Shown here in pieces: positions 11,459-23,139 of a DNA stretch of 64,000 nt. The position numbers and the translations under genes are program-made. How positions within the stretch are numbered: the stretch's first letter is position 1; each line of letters begins with the position of its first letter. A model generated the notes under the pieces. It was not told where the DNA came from and did not search any database. It was given only the letters and a program-made list of their open reading frames with translations. The stretch comes from Sparassis latifolia (lineage: Eukaryota; Basidiomycota; Agaricomycetes; Polyporales; Sparassidaceae): assembly GCA_018466975.1 (NCBI GenBank), contig CM031556.1, positions 3,782,001-3,846,000 on the forward strand, read 5' to 3'.

Positions 11459-11744
11459 CGGCGTACTAGTTGTGGGCATCTGTGGTAACACGTCTACTTG
11501 ACGCCACCACCGTCAATCGTGATCACTGATACGGTGCACTACGGCTACCAACTAGACTAGGCCAAGTACTGATCTTGTGGCGTCCAACCCGTTAGTCACT
11601 AGTCACTAGTTGAATCTAAAGGCACCATTAATGGTGGAGAATGGGCAGCGATCGGTGGCGCGGTACGATCATCGTGATCTGGACTGACATCAACCCCTTC
11701 AGTTTCCGACTGGTCTGCCGGCTGCAGCATGCACTCATAGCGAG

Positions 11745-11752
11745 TATAAAAA
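11745..11752 (+). promoter_or_regulatory. TATA box
   Basis: TATAAAAA lies about 90 bases before the ATG at 11840, in a normal position for a fungal core promoter driving the membrane-protein gene. Confidence 0.6.
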
Positions 11753-11839
11753 GGCGCGAGCGGACGCTCGTGGTGCGCCAGATCTTTCTTTCTGAACCTC
11801 CACTACCACCTTAGTACACTCTTCTCGATATTGTGCACC

Positions 11840-12833
11840 ATGGGCAACCAAATTTTTCGAGCGCAGTTCCTCGTAGTGTCCTCTTTTCTGGTCAACTTCA
11901 GCGTACAGACCTATGGAATGCTGTCGAGCCCGAACATGAAACAGGTAGCAGACGCGGTAAGTCAAAGTCCAGGCTGGGGGTTGCGTTGCTTACCCCTCTA
12001 GCAGAATCACTTCGCGTTCTCCCCGAATCCCTGGTTCATAGCCGCGTTCTTCTCGTGCCAGGCAGCCCTCCAGGTCTATTGGATTCGACAGCTATTCAAC
12101 CTGAACGGCGAGGGATATCGCAGGCTCGACGTCCCTCCGCCGAACACCTCCAGGCCACTTAATAAGTCAATGGCCGAGACAAACGGCGACGAGGAAGCCG
12201 TGAAAACGGCCCTCGACTACGTTCCCGTCTACGCACTGGGCAACCTGTGCATCGGTGAGTCGCATTTATTTTTCCGCAAAAACAGATTGTCCATGGCGGG
12301 CGCAATGCAGCGGGCTGGCTGTTCTTCTGGCTCCGCGAGAACTTTGCCGCGTCGCAGGTCTTGGTCACTATCAACACTGTCGCGCAGCTCCTCGCGGTGA
12401 CCCGCCTCCCCCCTCTCACCGCATCCAGCTCCCGTCTCTTGCTCCTCACGCACCTTGTCGCAAACACCTTCGCGGGCATCGGTGTGCTTGACTTCATCGA
12501 CAACGGCGGGGTCGCTCTGGTAAGTCTCATACTCTATCCATGTGCATAATTCCACTCACTGGCTTCGAGCATTATCGTGCACCCCCCTCGACACTGGTTC
12601 AATTCCTGACGTGCATCCTCTTCCCCATCTCCACGGCCGCGTCGACCCCGCTCTTCGGCTCCATCCTCCTGTACGACGTCCTCGCGATCTTCGCGGGACA
12701 ATGGCCCGTTGCAGGTGCGGGTGAGTGGACTGCACGTCTTGGGTGGACTGCACTCGCCATGGGCGTCATCGTCGGGCTCAACGGTCTGACGTCCTTGAGG
12801 AACATGCGCACATTCAGTGCGTCAGTGTGTTAG
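11840..12833 (+). CDS. Multi-pass membrane protein, fungal family of unknown function (DUF1774-like)
   Basis: Four exons joined by short introns give about 270 residues. Visible blocks: FLVVSSFLVNFSVQTYGMLS (helix 1); NHFAFSPNPWFIAAFFSCQ (helix 2); an acidic loop (MAETNGDEEAVKTALDY); VYALGNLCIG; GWLFFWLRENFAASQVLVTI; THLVANTFAGIGVLDFIDNG; APPSTLVQFLTCILFPIS; LYDVLAIFAGQWPVAG; and a last hydrophobic stretch. Six to seven membrane helices are likely. The NHFAFSPNP and THLVA.TFAGIGVLDF blocks recall the fungal DUF1774 group; that family call is from memory and tentative. Start is the first ATG after a good TATA box. Direct repeats at 11352 and 12928 bracket the gene. No function can be assigned. 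Confidence 0.75.
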
Positions 12834-12927
12834 CGTGTCTTACTTTCTGTATTGTCCGTGTAGCTTTCTCTCGTGTTGTGTCGTCAGAACGATGTATCTA
12901 CAGTTGTCTGTCGTAATGTTACCGAAA

Positions 12928-13008
12928 ATGTATAATTAGTCTCAATTTACACTGAGCGTGTAACGATTTGCGAGCTGCGGCAAGTCACGAAGCTGTGACG
13001 TCAGTAAT
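12928..13008. repeat. Direct repeat, right copy, flanking the small membrane-protein gene
   Basis: Partner of 11352-11458; shares GAAAATGTATAATTAGT and GTGACGTCAGT in the same orientation. It lies just downstream of the membrane-protein stop codon, as the left copy lies just downstream of the transporter A stop codon. Confidence 0.7.
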
Positions 13009-13181
13009 GGCTTGATGGCCTTCAGGAACAGGCGTGCAGCCTAAGTTCGCATGTTATTTATTTATTTTGCTCTGTCCATGTAGCCTTCCATCGCGAGGAC
13101 GATGTATCTCTAGATGTCCGCCGTAGTATGCATATGTTCTTGGACTGCTGAAATGTATGTTAGCGAAGAAGCCTCTACCTT

Positions 13182-14511
13182 CTAGTTAGGTTCGATATCC
13201 TCTACGGTCTCGTAGAACTCCTTAATGAGCCTTTTCTGCGCGTCGACGCCCTTCTCAGTCTGAAGAATAGCGAACGGTAAATCATTCGACTATGGGGTAA
13301 ATATCACTCCAGGCGCACCTCAGTGTCGCCAATTGCTCTGATGACAATGTACTTCCGCCCCACGAGAATGTCCTCGTTGACAACGTTGTCCAACGGCGCA
13401 TCGTGCGACCCTGCGACAAAGCATCCCGCTTCCTGAGCGATTATTGCACCAGCACAGATATCCCAAGGCCTACAACATAGAATGACATCCACGCCTCAAA
13501 TTAAAGAAGAGCAACACGCCGCGACTCACCAGCACCCAATCTCCCTACAACCCATAGTGAGCACATCGATGCTAGTAATAAAGGGATAAACAACGGACCA
13601 ATAGATATCCATACCGCCCTGCGCGACAAGCCCGTAGTTGAGCGCTGCGCTGCCGAGCGAGCGCAGGGAGTGCGCCATGCGCCCACCCTCTACGCCCTCC
13701 TTCGGGTTCCCCGCAAGGCGCTTGAACGACTCACCTTTCACGCGGATCCCGTTGCTCGAGCGGTCAGAGCCCCATTCGACTCCTTCATGAAGGCACGCGT
13801 GAGTGCATGTGAGCGCAGACTTGCGTCGGAGCGATGGCACTGCGTACCGATGAGCGCCTGGGAGAGCGACGGCAGCGGGCGGGGCAGAGCGAGCGGGAGG
13901 CGCGCGGCAAGGCGTGCGCCCTGGGCAAGGAACGCGCCGTGGCCCTTGACAGCGGTGTAGAGCTGCTCGAGGAATGGATTGTAAATGACGCCGAGCACGG
14001 GCGTGCGCTTGTAGATCAGGCCCAGCGAGATGCAGACATGAGGGAAACCATGGATGAAATTCGTAGTACCGTCTGTAGGTGTGTGAGTGGGTGAAAGGGA
14101 AAGGGAAAGGCAAGCTTGGGAGGGGAGGGGAGTTTACCAATCGGGTCGACACAGAATGTGGGCTCGTCTGTGAGGGGTTGTCGGGAGCCTGCTGCGTAGG
14201 ATTCTTCACCTATGCTGGCCCAATATCAGCCTCAGTCCTCGTAAATAGCCCGATGTCGGAGCATACAACATGGGTACTCACAACTTGAACGTGGGATAAT
14301 GCGAGCCCAGCTCCTTCTTGACGAGCTCTTCCACCCGCACATCGTACTCCGTGACGAGGTCGACCGAGTTCTTCTTCTCGTCGACGTGCCCCGACGCGCG
14401 GATGGCCTCCGAGCCTTCGAGTATCAATGCTCCGGCCGAGCGCGCGAGCTTGACCGTGAACGCAAGGATCTCTTGCAGGTCGGACGCGGACAACTCGGTT
14501 CTAGCAGACAT
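13182..14511 (-). CDS. Inositol monophosphatase
   Basis: Mg2+-dependent phosphatase that releases free myo-inositol from inositol phosphate, the last step of inositol synthesis and recycling; cytosolic. About 310-320 residues in several exons. Diagnostic motifs are all present in order: SVDLVTEYD near residue 50, GEESYAAGS (first metal site), [16 protein letters not shown] (metal and catalytic signature), SSNGIRVKG, then [16 protein letters not shown] (C-terminal IMPase signature). Intron 1 splices FKF across TTCAAGTT|GTGAGT and GGGCCAG|CATAGG, restoring FIGEES. Start ATG at 14511 ([13 protein letters not shown]). The tail ([20 protein letters not shown]) is intact. The paralogous bisphosphate nucleotidase family is unlikely because the signatures are those of IMPase proper. 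Confidence 0.94.
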
Positions 14512-15117
14512 GACGGTGTCGTTCAGAAGATATTTCCGGGACGGACTTCAGCTTGCGAGTGTCTTTCGAACGTGCATCGATATCCTCAGCACATACTCCG
14601 CCGGCCGAGATGCACGGGGCTCAACATCGTTCTGAATCTTAACTACTACCGCTCGTTCCGTCACGTCAGTCATCTTACTGGGCTCAGAGGCTGCTCACAA
14701 CTGTAATTTCGCAGGTTTCGTAATACAGCTAGACTTGGGACTTGTGCTTGAAGCTTGAAGCTTGAGCTCGAAGTGCAACTTATCTAATTCGATCATCCAA
14801 CAAACAGAATTCGCATCTCATTTTTCCATCAAACGGTGACCTCCTGCGCCATACAATTTACGGACATCCCGCTGAATTACATCGCCTCTGCTTGCTGCAG
14901 TAGTTATGTGGCCTTGCTCGGCTGAAATCCACTCTTTGCTATAGTCTCTGACATGCACAGATGGTACCGCCATATCTCGATATGTCCGCGAAGTATCTAA
15001 GCTGTTCGAGATGCAATCGCCTGCTACCTGCGGGATCAAGCAGGCGCAGCAAATCACTGGAGGAGCACTGGTTCCTGGCACACTCCATTCCTCCACCTCT
15101 TATAAGCAACAGGACTT
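14512..15117. other. Intergenic region upstream of inositol monophosphatase
   Basis: Holds the IMPase promoter and a short tandem CTTGAAG run near 14748-14770. No gene recognised. Confidence 0.5.
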
Positions 15118-15648
15118 GTTGTCCATGTTCGGAAACTTCTCCAGGATGTTTAAAATGTCTGGAAGAGCCTCCTCCACGTCTCCTCGGACGAAATCTTTGT
15201 CCTTAAAGTTGACGCGCTCCCTCCGGAATAATTCCATATTATATCCCGAAGCTCATGGGGTCCTCAAGGACTATGAGGCTGCCTTTGGCATGTTGTCGTC
15301 GGAGTATGGGTTTGCTGGCAGGGCCCCGTTGAAGACTCTGAGGAAGCTGTAGATGCTGTCTGTAGATGCTTCATCTGCAAAACTGGTCTTCACGCGTGCA
15401 AAAGCGCACCATTGTCCTATATTGGGCGAGTGTGGATAGGTATAAAATCCGACTTTTAGTTGACCGTGATATTTTCTCCCAGCCATGTATATCTCGTTAT
15501 GCCTCGCTATTGTCTCGGCCAGCAAACTTGCACTCGCCGCCAACTTGCGATCGGCGAATTTCGACCTTCCATGGGATTCGCTTCCAGAAGGACTTACGAA
15601 TGGCGATAGCAGCTCAGACGCTTGAAGTACCAGAGTGCGGGGTCTCAT
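15118..15648 (-). pseudogene. Coding-like fragment, possible gene remnant
   Basis: Short stretches on the minus strand look protein-coding but do not chain. One frame reads YPHSPNIGQWCAFARVKTSF and YSFLRVFNGALPANPYSDDN before a stop. An overlapping frame reads HAKGSLIVLEDPMSFGI. A downstream piece at about 15118-15240 reads MELFRRERVNFKDKDFVRGD and ILNILEKFPNMDNK, then stops. No good intron joins them (the only strong donor is GTAAGT at 15599-15594). I recognise no family with confidence. A decayed gene is the simplest reading; a real gene with missed exons is the alternative. Confidence 0.3.
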
Positions 15649-15912
15649 CCAACATGTTCCATGTTTGCATAGTTTTATCTAGCCCTGTTGATACGCTGAT
15701 GCTGCGATTGTCAGGATTGCTGTTTTGCTGCTAAACGGTCTTTATGGACATTGTCCAAGTGATGGACTTAAGAGGTCTGGATAGAGAACACCGATAGCCA
15801 ACATAAATATGTGTATTGCACGTACTTGAGGCAATGATGATTACAGATCTATACAAGATGCATGTAATACGTCTAATAATCATAAAGTTAATCAGTATGC
15901 ACGTCCGAATCA

Positions 15913-17077
15913 TCATACTCTACAGTTGTCAAGGTTGAATATCAGAATGTCCTCCGCACCGATCGTCACTAGTTTGTCCATGACATCCGCCGTCTTGCTC
16001 TTCTCCACCATGCTGCTGACAGCGACCCATTCTTCATCCTCCAGCGGACTGATGGTCGGGGCGCGTCGGCCGGGCGTGACACTGGTCGCCGCGTGGAGTT
16101 TGGAACGCAGAATGTTGTACTCGCAGACGACATATTTACCTGCGGCGACGACGCCTGCTATACGGCTGGTTATGAGCTTGATGAGTGGCTCCAAGTATTC
16201 GTGCTTCGGTTTACTAGACTTGATAAGCACTGCCTCAGTCTGCTGGACCGTGGCAATAGCATGGAGACCCGCCGCACGCATCGTATCGCCGGATTCTTCG
16301 GCGGACACGTCAGGAATCAAGACGGCAGCCAGAGCCGCCACTACTTACCGACGAGATCCACTGCACCGAGCGCGTCAATAGGACCATCAAAACGTAGATA
16401 GAGATCGCATACCAATTCCATCAGCCAGACCGAGCGCACACGCTGCCTCGACACTGCCTCCGACATACTCGATCTTGGTCCTGTTTTCCCCAGTCAACTG
16501 GAGACTGTCGTCGATCTTGCTGAAGTACTGTCCCGAAAGCACTTCGAAGCTCGTGACAACGCGTTTCCCGGCAAGAGCTTCTGACGTCTGAATCGGCCCC
16601 GCTTCTGGGACCTGTACCTGCAGCGCGCACTTCCCAAAGCCAAGCTGCAGCACCTCCGTTATGTGCTTTTCCATCTTTGCTTCGATAATGACGTCTTGCC
16701 CAGTAATTCCGAGGTCAACGTTACCCTTACCAACGAAAGACGGGATGTCTGACGCAGGGAGAAAAACACTGCACAACATTTAGAGAGAAACACCTGAATA
16801 GCGTAAACGGGTCTTACAGAGCAATCGGGTGGTTCTTGACGAGACAGACATCTAGTCTCTGGTGTCTCCGGAACTGTATGTCCGCACCTGAAAAACAGTT
16901 CTGAGGATGCACAATTAGTTTGCACCCTAGTTACCCACCTACTAGCAACTCCAGACATTTCTCGTGGAGACGGCCCTTCTTCGGAATAGCAAAGAGAAGA
17001 CGACCGTCAAGAGACTCGGCATCTGCACCCGACAGGGTTAGCACTTCAGAGCCACTGCTGCGACTGCACGCACTCAT
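15913..17077 (-). CDS. HIS1: ATP phosphoribosyltransferase (histidine biosynthesis, step 1)
   Basis: Condenses ATP with PRPP to phosphoribosyl-ATP, the committed and histidine-inhibited step of histidine synthesis. The N-terminal exon carries LLFAIPKKGRLHEKCLELL, the family start. The next exons read FRRHQRLDVCLVKNHPIAL, FLPASDIPSFVGKGNVDLGI and TGQDVIIEA (PRPP/ATP fold), then GKRVVTSFEVLSGQYFSKI and KIEYVGGSVEAACALGLADG. The C-terminal exon (16341-15913) has the regulatory ACT-like part (YVVCEYNILRSKLHAATSVT, SPLEDEEWVAVSSMV). Start ATG at 17077 (MSACSRSSGSEV); stop TGA at 15913-15915. Complete long-form enzyme. Divergent from no close neighbour; about 680 bases separate it from the proteasome gene. 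Confidence 0.94.
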
Positions 17078-17753
17078 CGTGGTGGTAAAGGACAAGATTT
17101 GGCGTGTATGGTAGTAAATGTACGAGTCGGTCTCCGTTTCAACAAGTTTCAGCGCATGGCATCGTGTTGATCAAAAAGTTGTGGCAGTGATGGTGAGATA
17201 AGATTAGATGGCCCGTAAGAGGCAGATCCAGATCTGACTGGGTGGCGCCCGCGCTTAACTTGAACTTGAAGTCCGTCGGGAATTGGTCGGGAAGGACTTC
17301 AATTTGCGGCCAAGGGCCAAGGCACTGAAGGCGTCCCCATAACTTAGTACTCTCACTTCTTCGCGAGACAGAGAGATCGCAACCATTACCAAGGCATAGT
17401 GTGCTGGGACTTGTCAACGTACAACGTGTGGCAAGTCGTAACCTACTCATAGCTGTAGTAACTCGTTCAAATTCATGATTATCTAGTTTCATATGCAAAT
17501 AACTGTACCTTGCATCGTAGTTCAGCCTCCCGGCAGGAATGATCATGATACTATGTGTATTTTCCCTAGGCTAGGCCTGCAACTGAAAGGAAAACCGGCA
17601 TACATGGTCCTCATATAATTACAGTGTTGTGCGATAGCCTATTGGCTTGATGGGGATCGGGTTTGTTGGAAGAATCAGTTTTGTTGGCATGGTGCATCAA
17701 ACGACAGCATTGAGTATAACGAAGATGGATAGTGCAGAGATAGAAGTCCAAAA
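17078..17753. other. Intergenic region, HIS1 promoter side
   Basis: Contains the HIS1 upstream region and the 3' flank of the proteasome gene. I see no gene, and no convincing Gcn4-type site was picked out. Confidence 0.5.
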
Positions 17754-18818
17754 TTACATCGCGTCAATGAGCTCTTTTAGTCTTACTTCGTCTAGGATCT
17801 CAAACCCTTTCTCTGGCGTGACCTGCAAAGTGGCGTGGGTCATAGCTTCCAGCGTAAGGAAGAGATGATCCTCACCTGTGCAAGCTGAACATTGTGGTGG
17901 TCAAGCTTCTCCTCCATAACCTGCTTCAGTATGCGCAATGTGAGAACGTGCGCTTCTTGCAGAGTCATTTGCTATGTATACAATTGTCAACCAGTCTGGC
18001 ACGCAAACAAATTGGAAATTAAACGGACCTTGTGCCACTTGTCTTGTAGTTCGCTTTGCGCCGCCTCTGAACCAGACCCAATTGCCTTAGCGTCATACCG
18101 CACAAACGTACCAGAAGGATCAGTGTGGAACCTGCAAACCAACAGATTTATTAAGCGCATGCATGGCCAGAAGCAACGCATCATACTCACAGCTGAGGCC
18201 CCAGCTCATCAATACCCCCAATGAGGAGCGCAACACCGAACGGCCGACTCATCATGGCGTCCTCGTCATGCACACTCTCTCCGAACCGGAGCGCCAGATC
18301 ACACACGGCCTGCGTCACGCTCTCTACCTTTATGCGCTCGTCGTAAGTGAATGCGTGGTTCTGTGCTGTTACCCGTGCGTGATCGACCATTGTGCGTGCG
18401 TCTGCGGTGAGGCCCGACATGGCGCAGCCCAGGTGGGTATCGATCTCCATGATTTTCTCAACGGTTGATGACTCGAGGAGCGGGGACTGGACACGCTTCT
18501 CTACTGCGAGCACCACGCCCTCCGGTGTACGAATGCCTACGGTGGTCGAGCCGAGCTAAGGTGTGAATGCATTTAATGGATGGTTTCAGAGTTCCTAGCA
18601 GGTCTCATACCTTGATTGCCTCGATAGCATACTCGACTGTAGGAAAATATTGGTTGAGACACTTACACTGGATCGCAAGATGAACCTGCGCACCCTGGAA
18701 TAGTCGACCCTCGGGAGAGAAGGTGTTGACACCTCGGTCTGTAACGAATATGGTTTTGATGTCAATGTTCCGCACGCACGAGTCATTACATACCGTACTC
18801 TGATCGTGTCAAGAACAT
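17754..18818 (-). CDS. PUP2: 20S proteasome subunit alpha-5
   Basis: Structural alpha-ring subunit of the 20S core particle. The first exon (MFLTRSEYD) joins [14 protein letters not shown] and then [17 protein letters not shown], the alpha-subunit signature and its continuation. Further blocks: [69 protein letters not shown], and the C-terminal [34 protein letters not shown] is specific to alpha-5. Five or so short introns; the second places its donor as TTCCAGG|GTGCGC and its acceptor as CCTACAG|TCGAG. Start ATG at 18818, stop TAA at 17754-17756. Normal length, about 245 residues, complete. Confidence 0.95.
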
Positions 18819-21800
18819 ATCTTACGTAGAAGGAGGACTAGCAGACTGAGGGATGGTGTCGAGCAGAACGCAGTGTTACGCACTCACTGAACGCGCGTCG
18901 CGTCATGCCAGGACCCCGTAACCTCCATTATCAAACGTGACAGAATGTGACAAAACCCTTGTGTGACTGTCACGCGTCAAGACGCGTCTCCCACGTGACA
19001 AGCGTTCGTTCAACTGCGTCGATTCCAACGAACTCCAGCTTACAACAACTGAACTTCGTCGTTGCGACCTGCTCGCTTCACACGACCTGAGTGCTTGGAT
19101 ATTTACCATCTGAATTTGGTGATTTTTCTGTGTCTGAAACTTACGGTCATAACTTTTTTCTTCCAGGAGCCGGCGTTACGGATTGCAAGGAACCCTTATT
19201 CCACTCCAAGGGATTAATGCGTCTATTCGCTGCGATTTCTTTGTCGTTTACCAGCAGTTCCACTTCCGTGTTTGTGTCGTACAGGAAAATTAACGCTCAT
19301 TGCGAGCATCCTAAACAGGTGCAGTTCTATGCAAGGCTAGGTCAACCTTCTCTGGTTGAGTCGTCGCTACGCATTCATTTCTATCTTGAGCGCGCCTGCC
19401 ACCGGCGGATACGCGTAATCCCTTTGTGCGCGAATTGACTGTAACGTTCTTCCAGCGCCAATGGTGAGCTCGTTCCCCCATTCATTTTTCTCCGCAATTC
19501 TCACCGAACGATGTTAGCACGCGCTCGATCTCTTCGGATACGCCCACCTCTTCGATACAAGCCCCGGAGGAATCGCACTCCCGACTCGCGACTCGCGGAA
19601 AAATCAGCACGAACCTTCAGAATGTAGGTCGTTGAGCATGCCCGTGCAGCCCGGTCTTCCCATGTGTCTCTCTGGCTACCACCGCAGCTTCTGGTGTCAT
19701 GTTCACCATTCTATCTTGACTTCCTATCTGTTCAATCGTTGTCGCTCCGGGACGATTTCCTACGGCACACGCAACGACACCTTCCGCGGCGTGCGGCATA
19801 TTACGTGGCCGCACATGCAGGGTCGTATTGCCATGTCGGTCTGTTTGATGCTCCCAGCGTAGCGCACGCTGGGGCCTTCTCTCCCCTACAGTCCGACAAC
19901 TCGGCATCTCGACACGCTGTCTGTCTGGCACATGGACGCCCTGGCTCGTCGTACCTTCTCAGCTTCTCCTGTTGCCACGCTCGTCTCCCGCCTCCCGTGA
20001 AACATCCAGGTACCTGACAGCGGCGAGTTCTCAAATCGAGTGCCCAAGTTCCAAGGGACATTCTGAGGCCGGTTTAGCGAACTTTCGCATGTTCTAGCGC
20101 ACGTAGATGCCACGGCAATCCGCGTCCCACTAAGGGACAGCCGGCAATTTGCTAAGAGCAAACGAGTCATCGTGACGCGCCGTCCAAGGCTTAGAGGTGC
20201 CAATGTACAGGTAAGTATCTACTCCAGCGAGCGCCCTCTGCTACGTCCGTGTCCACAGCCGGAATAGATCAGTAGCAAAAGCCTACTTATCTCCCCGTGT
20301 CGGAATCCGCAGGCCGCAGGCGGCTCGGCTTACACGTCGACAATGCTGTCTTTGGGCACTCCTTTGTGTGCAGAAGCACGATGGCGACGGCAATGCCCGC
20401 TTCATGTAGACGTCCTGCTTCTCGAGTATGTGATTTGACTGATAGCCTGCCGACTTCTCCAGGCAACACTGTCGCGAGACGTATAGAATCCGGGCGCCCA
20501 CAGGTAGACGTCATGCTCCCACCCACTGGGCAGTCTCCTCTTCGCTGTCGCTTCTCCCCGCTGACCCCGGCACTCTCCTCATCAGCGTGCTTTGCTCACT
20601 GCGCTCGTGGCAACGCGCGCGACATGGCGCTTCTCGAATGCTTCTCTTCGCTCGACTGAGGCTATAGCTGCCGCCCATGGAGACGAGCACACCGCATGGA
20701 CGTTCTGCATTCTATATATTCGCACCGCGCCCGCGCGCGAACGTAATCTGTGCAACAGTGTTACCTCGCTCGCACACCTGCTCTCTCGCGCGGCCCCGTG
20801 ACGCCTCTCCACTTGGAGCTCCGAACACCCGCAATCTCGCGCGAGACGCGCCTTGTTGCGTTATCGGCATATCGGAATCTCATTTCCGGAAAGCGCAAGG
20901 CGCTAGAGCGTCCTTGGCCGAGCGGGGGATCTGCGCCGCCGCTGGATCGCAGGGCGCTCGCCGGTGACTAAACTATCTATGGATGTCTGGAATCCACATC
21001 GCACAAGTGCGTCGTCGGAAAAATGGGATAGCGAGCCTGGTGCGCGCTGCCGTGTGCGACCGGAGCTGCGAGGTTCGAACGTAGAAGGTTCGGCGGGCCT
21101 GGCTGTGGAGGGCGACTTGCTCTGGCCTCCCAAGGGGCCGTAATTGGGGTGCGAAACGTGCTTGGGCTTAGTGCGTTTATATGCGCGCTGTCTGTATTCG
21201 GGGAACGTCGAAGTTTCTGTCGCCCTCACTAGTGTCATTGTGAAGCGCCGAAGTCTTGGCCGAGTCGGCGAAATGGGATATTTGGTTCCGCGATGCGCTC
21301 GCGCGTCGGGCGCGCCGTATCGTCTGGGGGTATTTGTAACTGCGATGCGGGCTCGAAGGTGAGTCATGCGGAGAGCGCAGCTGAACGTGCATTCTGCGGA
21401 GAATGGAAGCACGCTGCGCCGAGCTAGTTGTGAGGGATGTATTCGTATCGCGTTGGCGTCGGCGTTATGTCGTGTCCTCGTGTCGCAAATCCGTATTGCA
21501 ATTGCGTCCTATCCACTTGGCTAACTTTCTTCGCTCGTCGCAGTATATAACCGCAGATGCGTTCCGGCCACGCAATTTATCAAGACTTTCGATGGGAAGA
21601 TCGCGACTTGTTGGCCGCAAGAGGCTGAAATCATTCCATTTCGCGATGTGTGTATAGTGGCCCGCGACGGCGGCGGCGATTTTGACCTAGTGGGTTTGCC
21701 CGGGTTTGGGCGCGAGCGTGATGGAGACGTCGTCCAGGTTCGGGTACCTGATACTTATGCACATCCTCTCCCGCTGTCCTCGGTCCGATGAGCGCGCAGA

Positions 21801-23139
21801 GGGAGATCGCGGTGCAGGCGTGCGAAGACGACGCGAACGGTGGCGGTTCCGATGCAGAGCGGCTGCGACGTTCAACGTCCTTCACAGGAACTTACCTACA
21901 TATGGAGGAGGTCACCAAGCGTCGGGTTACAGCAGAGGAATAATGGACGAATCTGACGGCGTGAGAGGCGAGACCAGAGCTGCCATAAACATGCAGGGGG
22001 TTCCACTCGACGTTCTACGAGGAGGGACGGCCCAGCCTTACGCCGCCACCCAAGCGAGCCGTTGACTCGCCAGCGCAGCAGGGTCCGACGACCGGCGTCG
22101 TCCGGTCTGAATTGAACGGGCACGGTGGGGGAAAAAGTGCCGGTGGTGTTCACGCGTTCACGCGCATGGACAGCAGGATTGAGAAAGTGGGCCTTGCTGG
22201 CCATGGCCGAACCTAAGTACTGAGTGGCAGAGTGAGACAAACATGGCCGAATAGGAGCCGCCGTCATGTGGGAATCAGTGGGATATAGTAGCCCGATATA
22301 AACGTTCTACGAAGAATGTTCAGTGCGCTGTCATTTACAAGGGTAAGTACTAGTACACGTAGACAAGGAGAGCTAGAGGGGCGTGCAGGTGGATTGCGCC
22401 ACCAGTTCGATAGCCTCTGATGCCCTCGTGGGCGTGTCGAGCATGGCCCGAGCGCGATAAGTAGGAAGGGAGAATCGCGCTCAGGTCGAGGGCATGTGGG
22501 CGGGCTTCGGGTTCCCAGTATTACGCTAGAGCGGAAATTCTAGAAATCGGGCGCGACAAATGGCTGGTGCGGCGGAAGAGGCTATTTATCGTGCATGGAT
22601 GAATAATAAACTTGCGCGAGCATGTGCGTAGAGCTCTAGAGGAACAAGGACAAGTGAGCATGTCTGCATCTGATCAACCGTGCAGCCGCGCCACTTGCGG
22701 ACATAACTGGTGCGATCTCCTTTCCGGGAACCGTGACTGCAAGATGCTCAGGCAAGACTTCCGTTCCTAGTTCCCGTTCTCTCCTTCCTCCTCCTCGCCG
22801 GCAGCGCGCCTCCTACCGTATATACCCCAGGTATCCCCATTTTCCTTAACTCCGTAGGAGCACGCGAGCACGTCTGGTGCAATTATCGCGCTTCGCCGAA
22901 TAGGTAGCCGGAGACTACGTTCCGCAGACTCATGCTTCAGAAACCCCGTACGGAACACAGCGAGCGCGGGGCCTAAGTTCCTCTCCGAAGCCTTTCTCGA
23001 AGGCGTACCTAGTTCCGCGTTCTCACACCCTGGCCTTCTCTAGCGCCAGACCCCTTCTTTGCCGCCCGTCCCTACGTTACTTTTTTGTCCATTCGCGGCC
23101 TACATACCAAGCTTGTCCCTCCTTCTTCCCGACCACCAC
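18819..23139. other. 4.3 kb GC-rich stretch with no supported gene
   Basis: Many overlapping short open frames occur on both strands (for example 20903-21412 minus), as expected by chance in GC-rich DNA. None shows a domain, a consistent splice pattern or family similarity I recognise. Two B-box-like GGTTCGAA sequences occur (near 21073), but no tRNA fold fits. It may be long upstream regulatory DNA of the G-alpha gene, or host noncoding transcripts; I see nothing more specific. Confidence 0.45.

Noticed and set aside
20903..21412. 169-codon minus-strand frame in the gene-poor GC-rich region
   Set aside because: Arg/Pro/Ser-rich composition typical of random GC-rich DNA, no motif, and overlapped by equally long frames in other phases.
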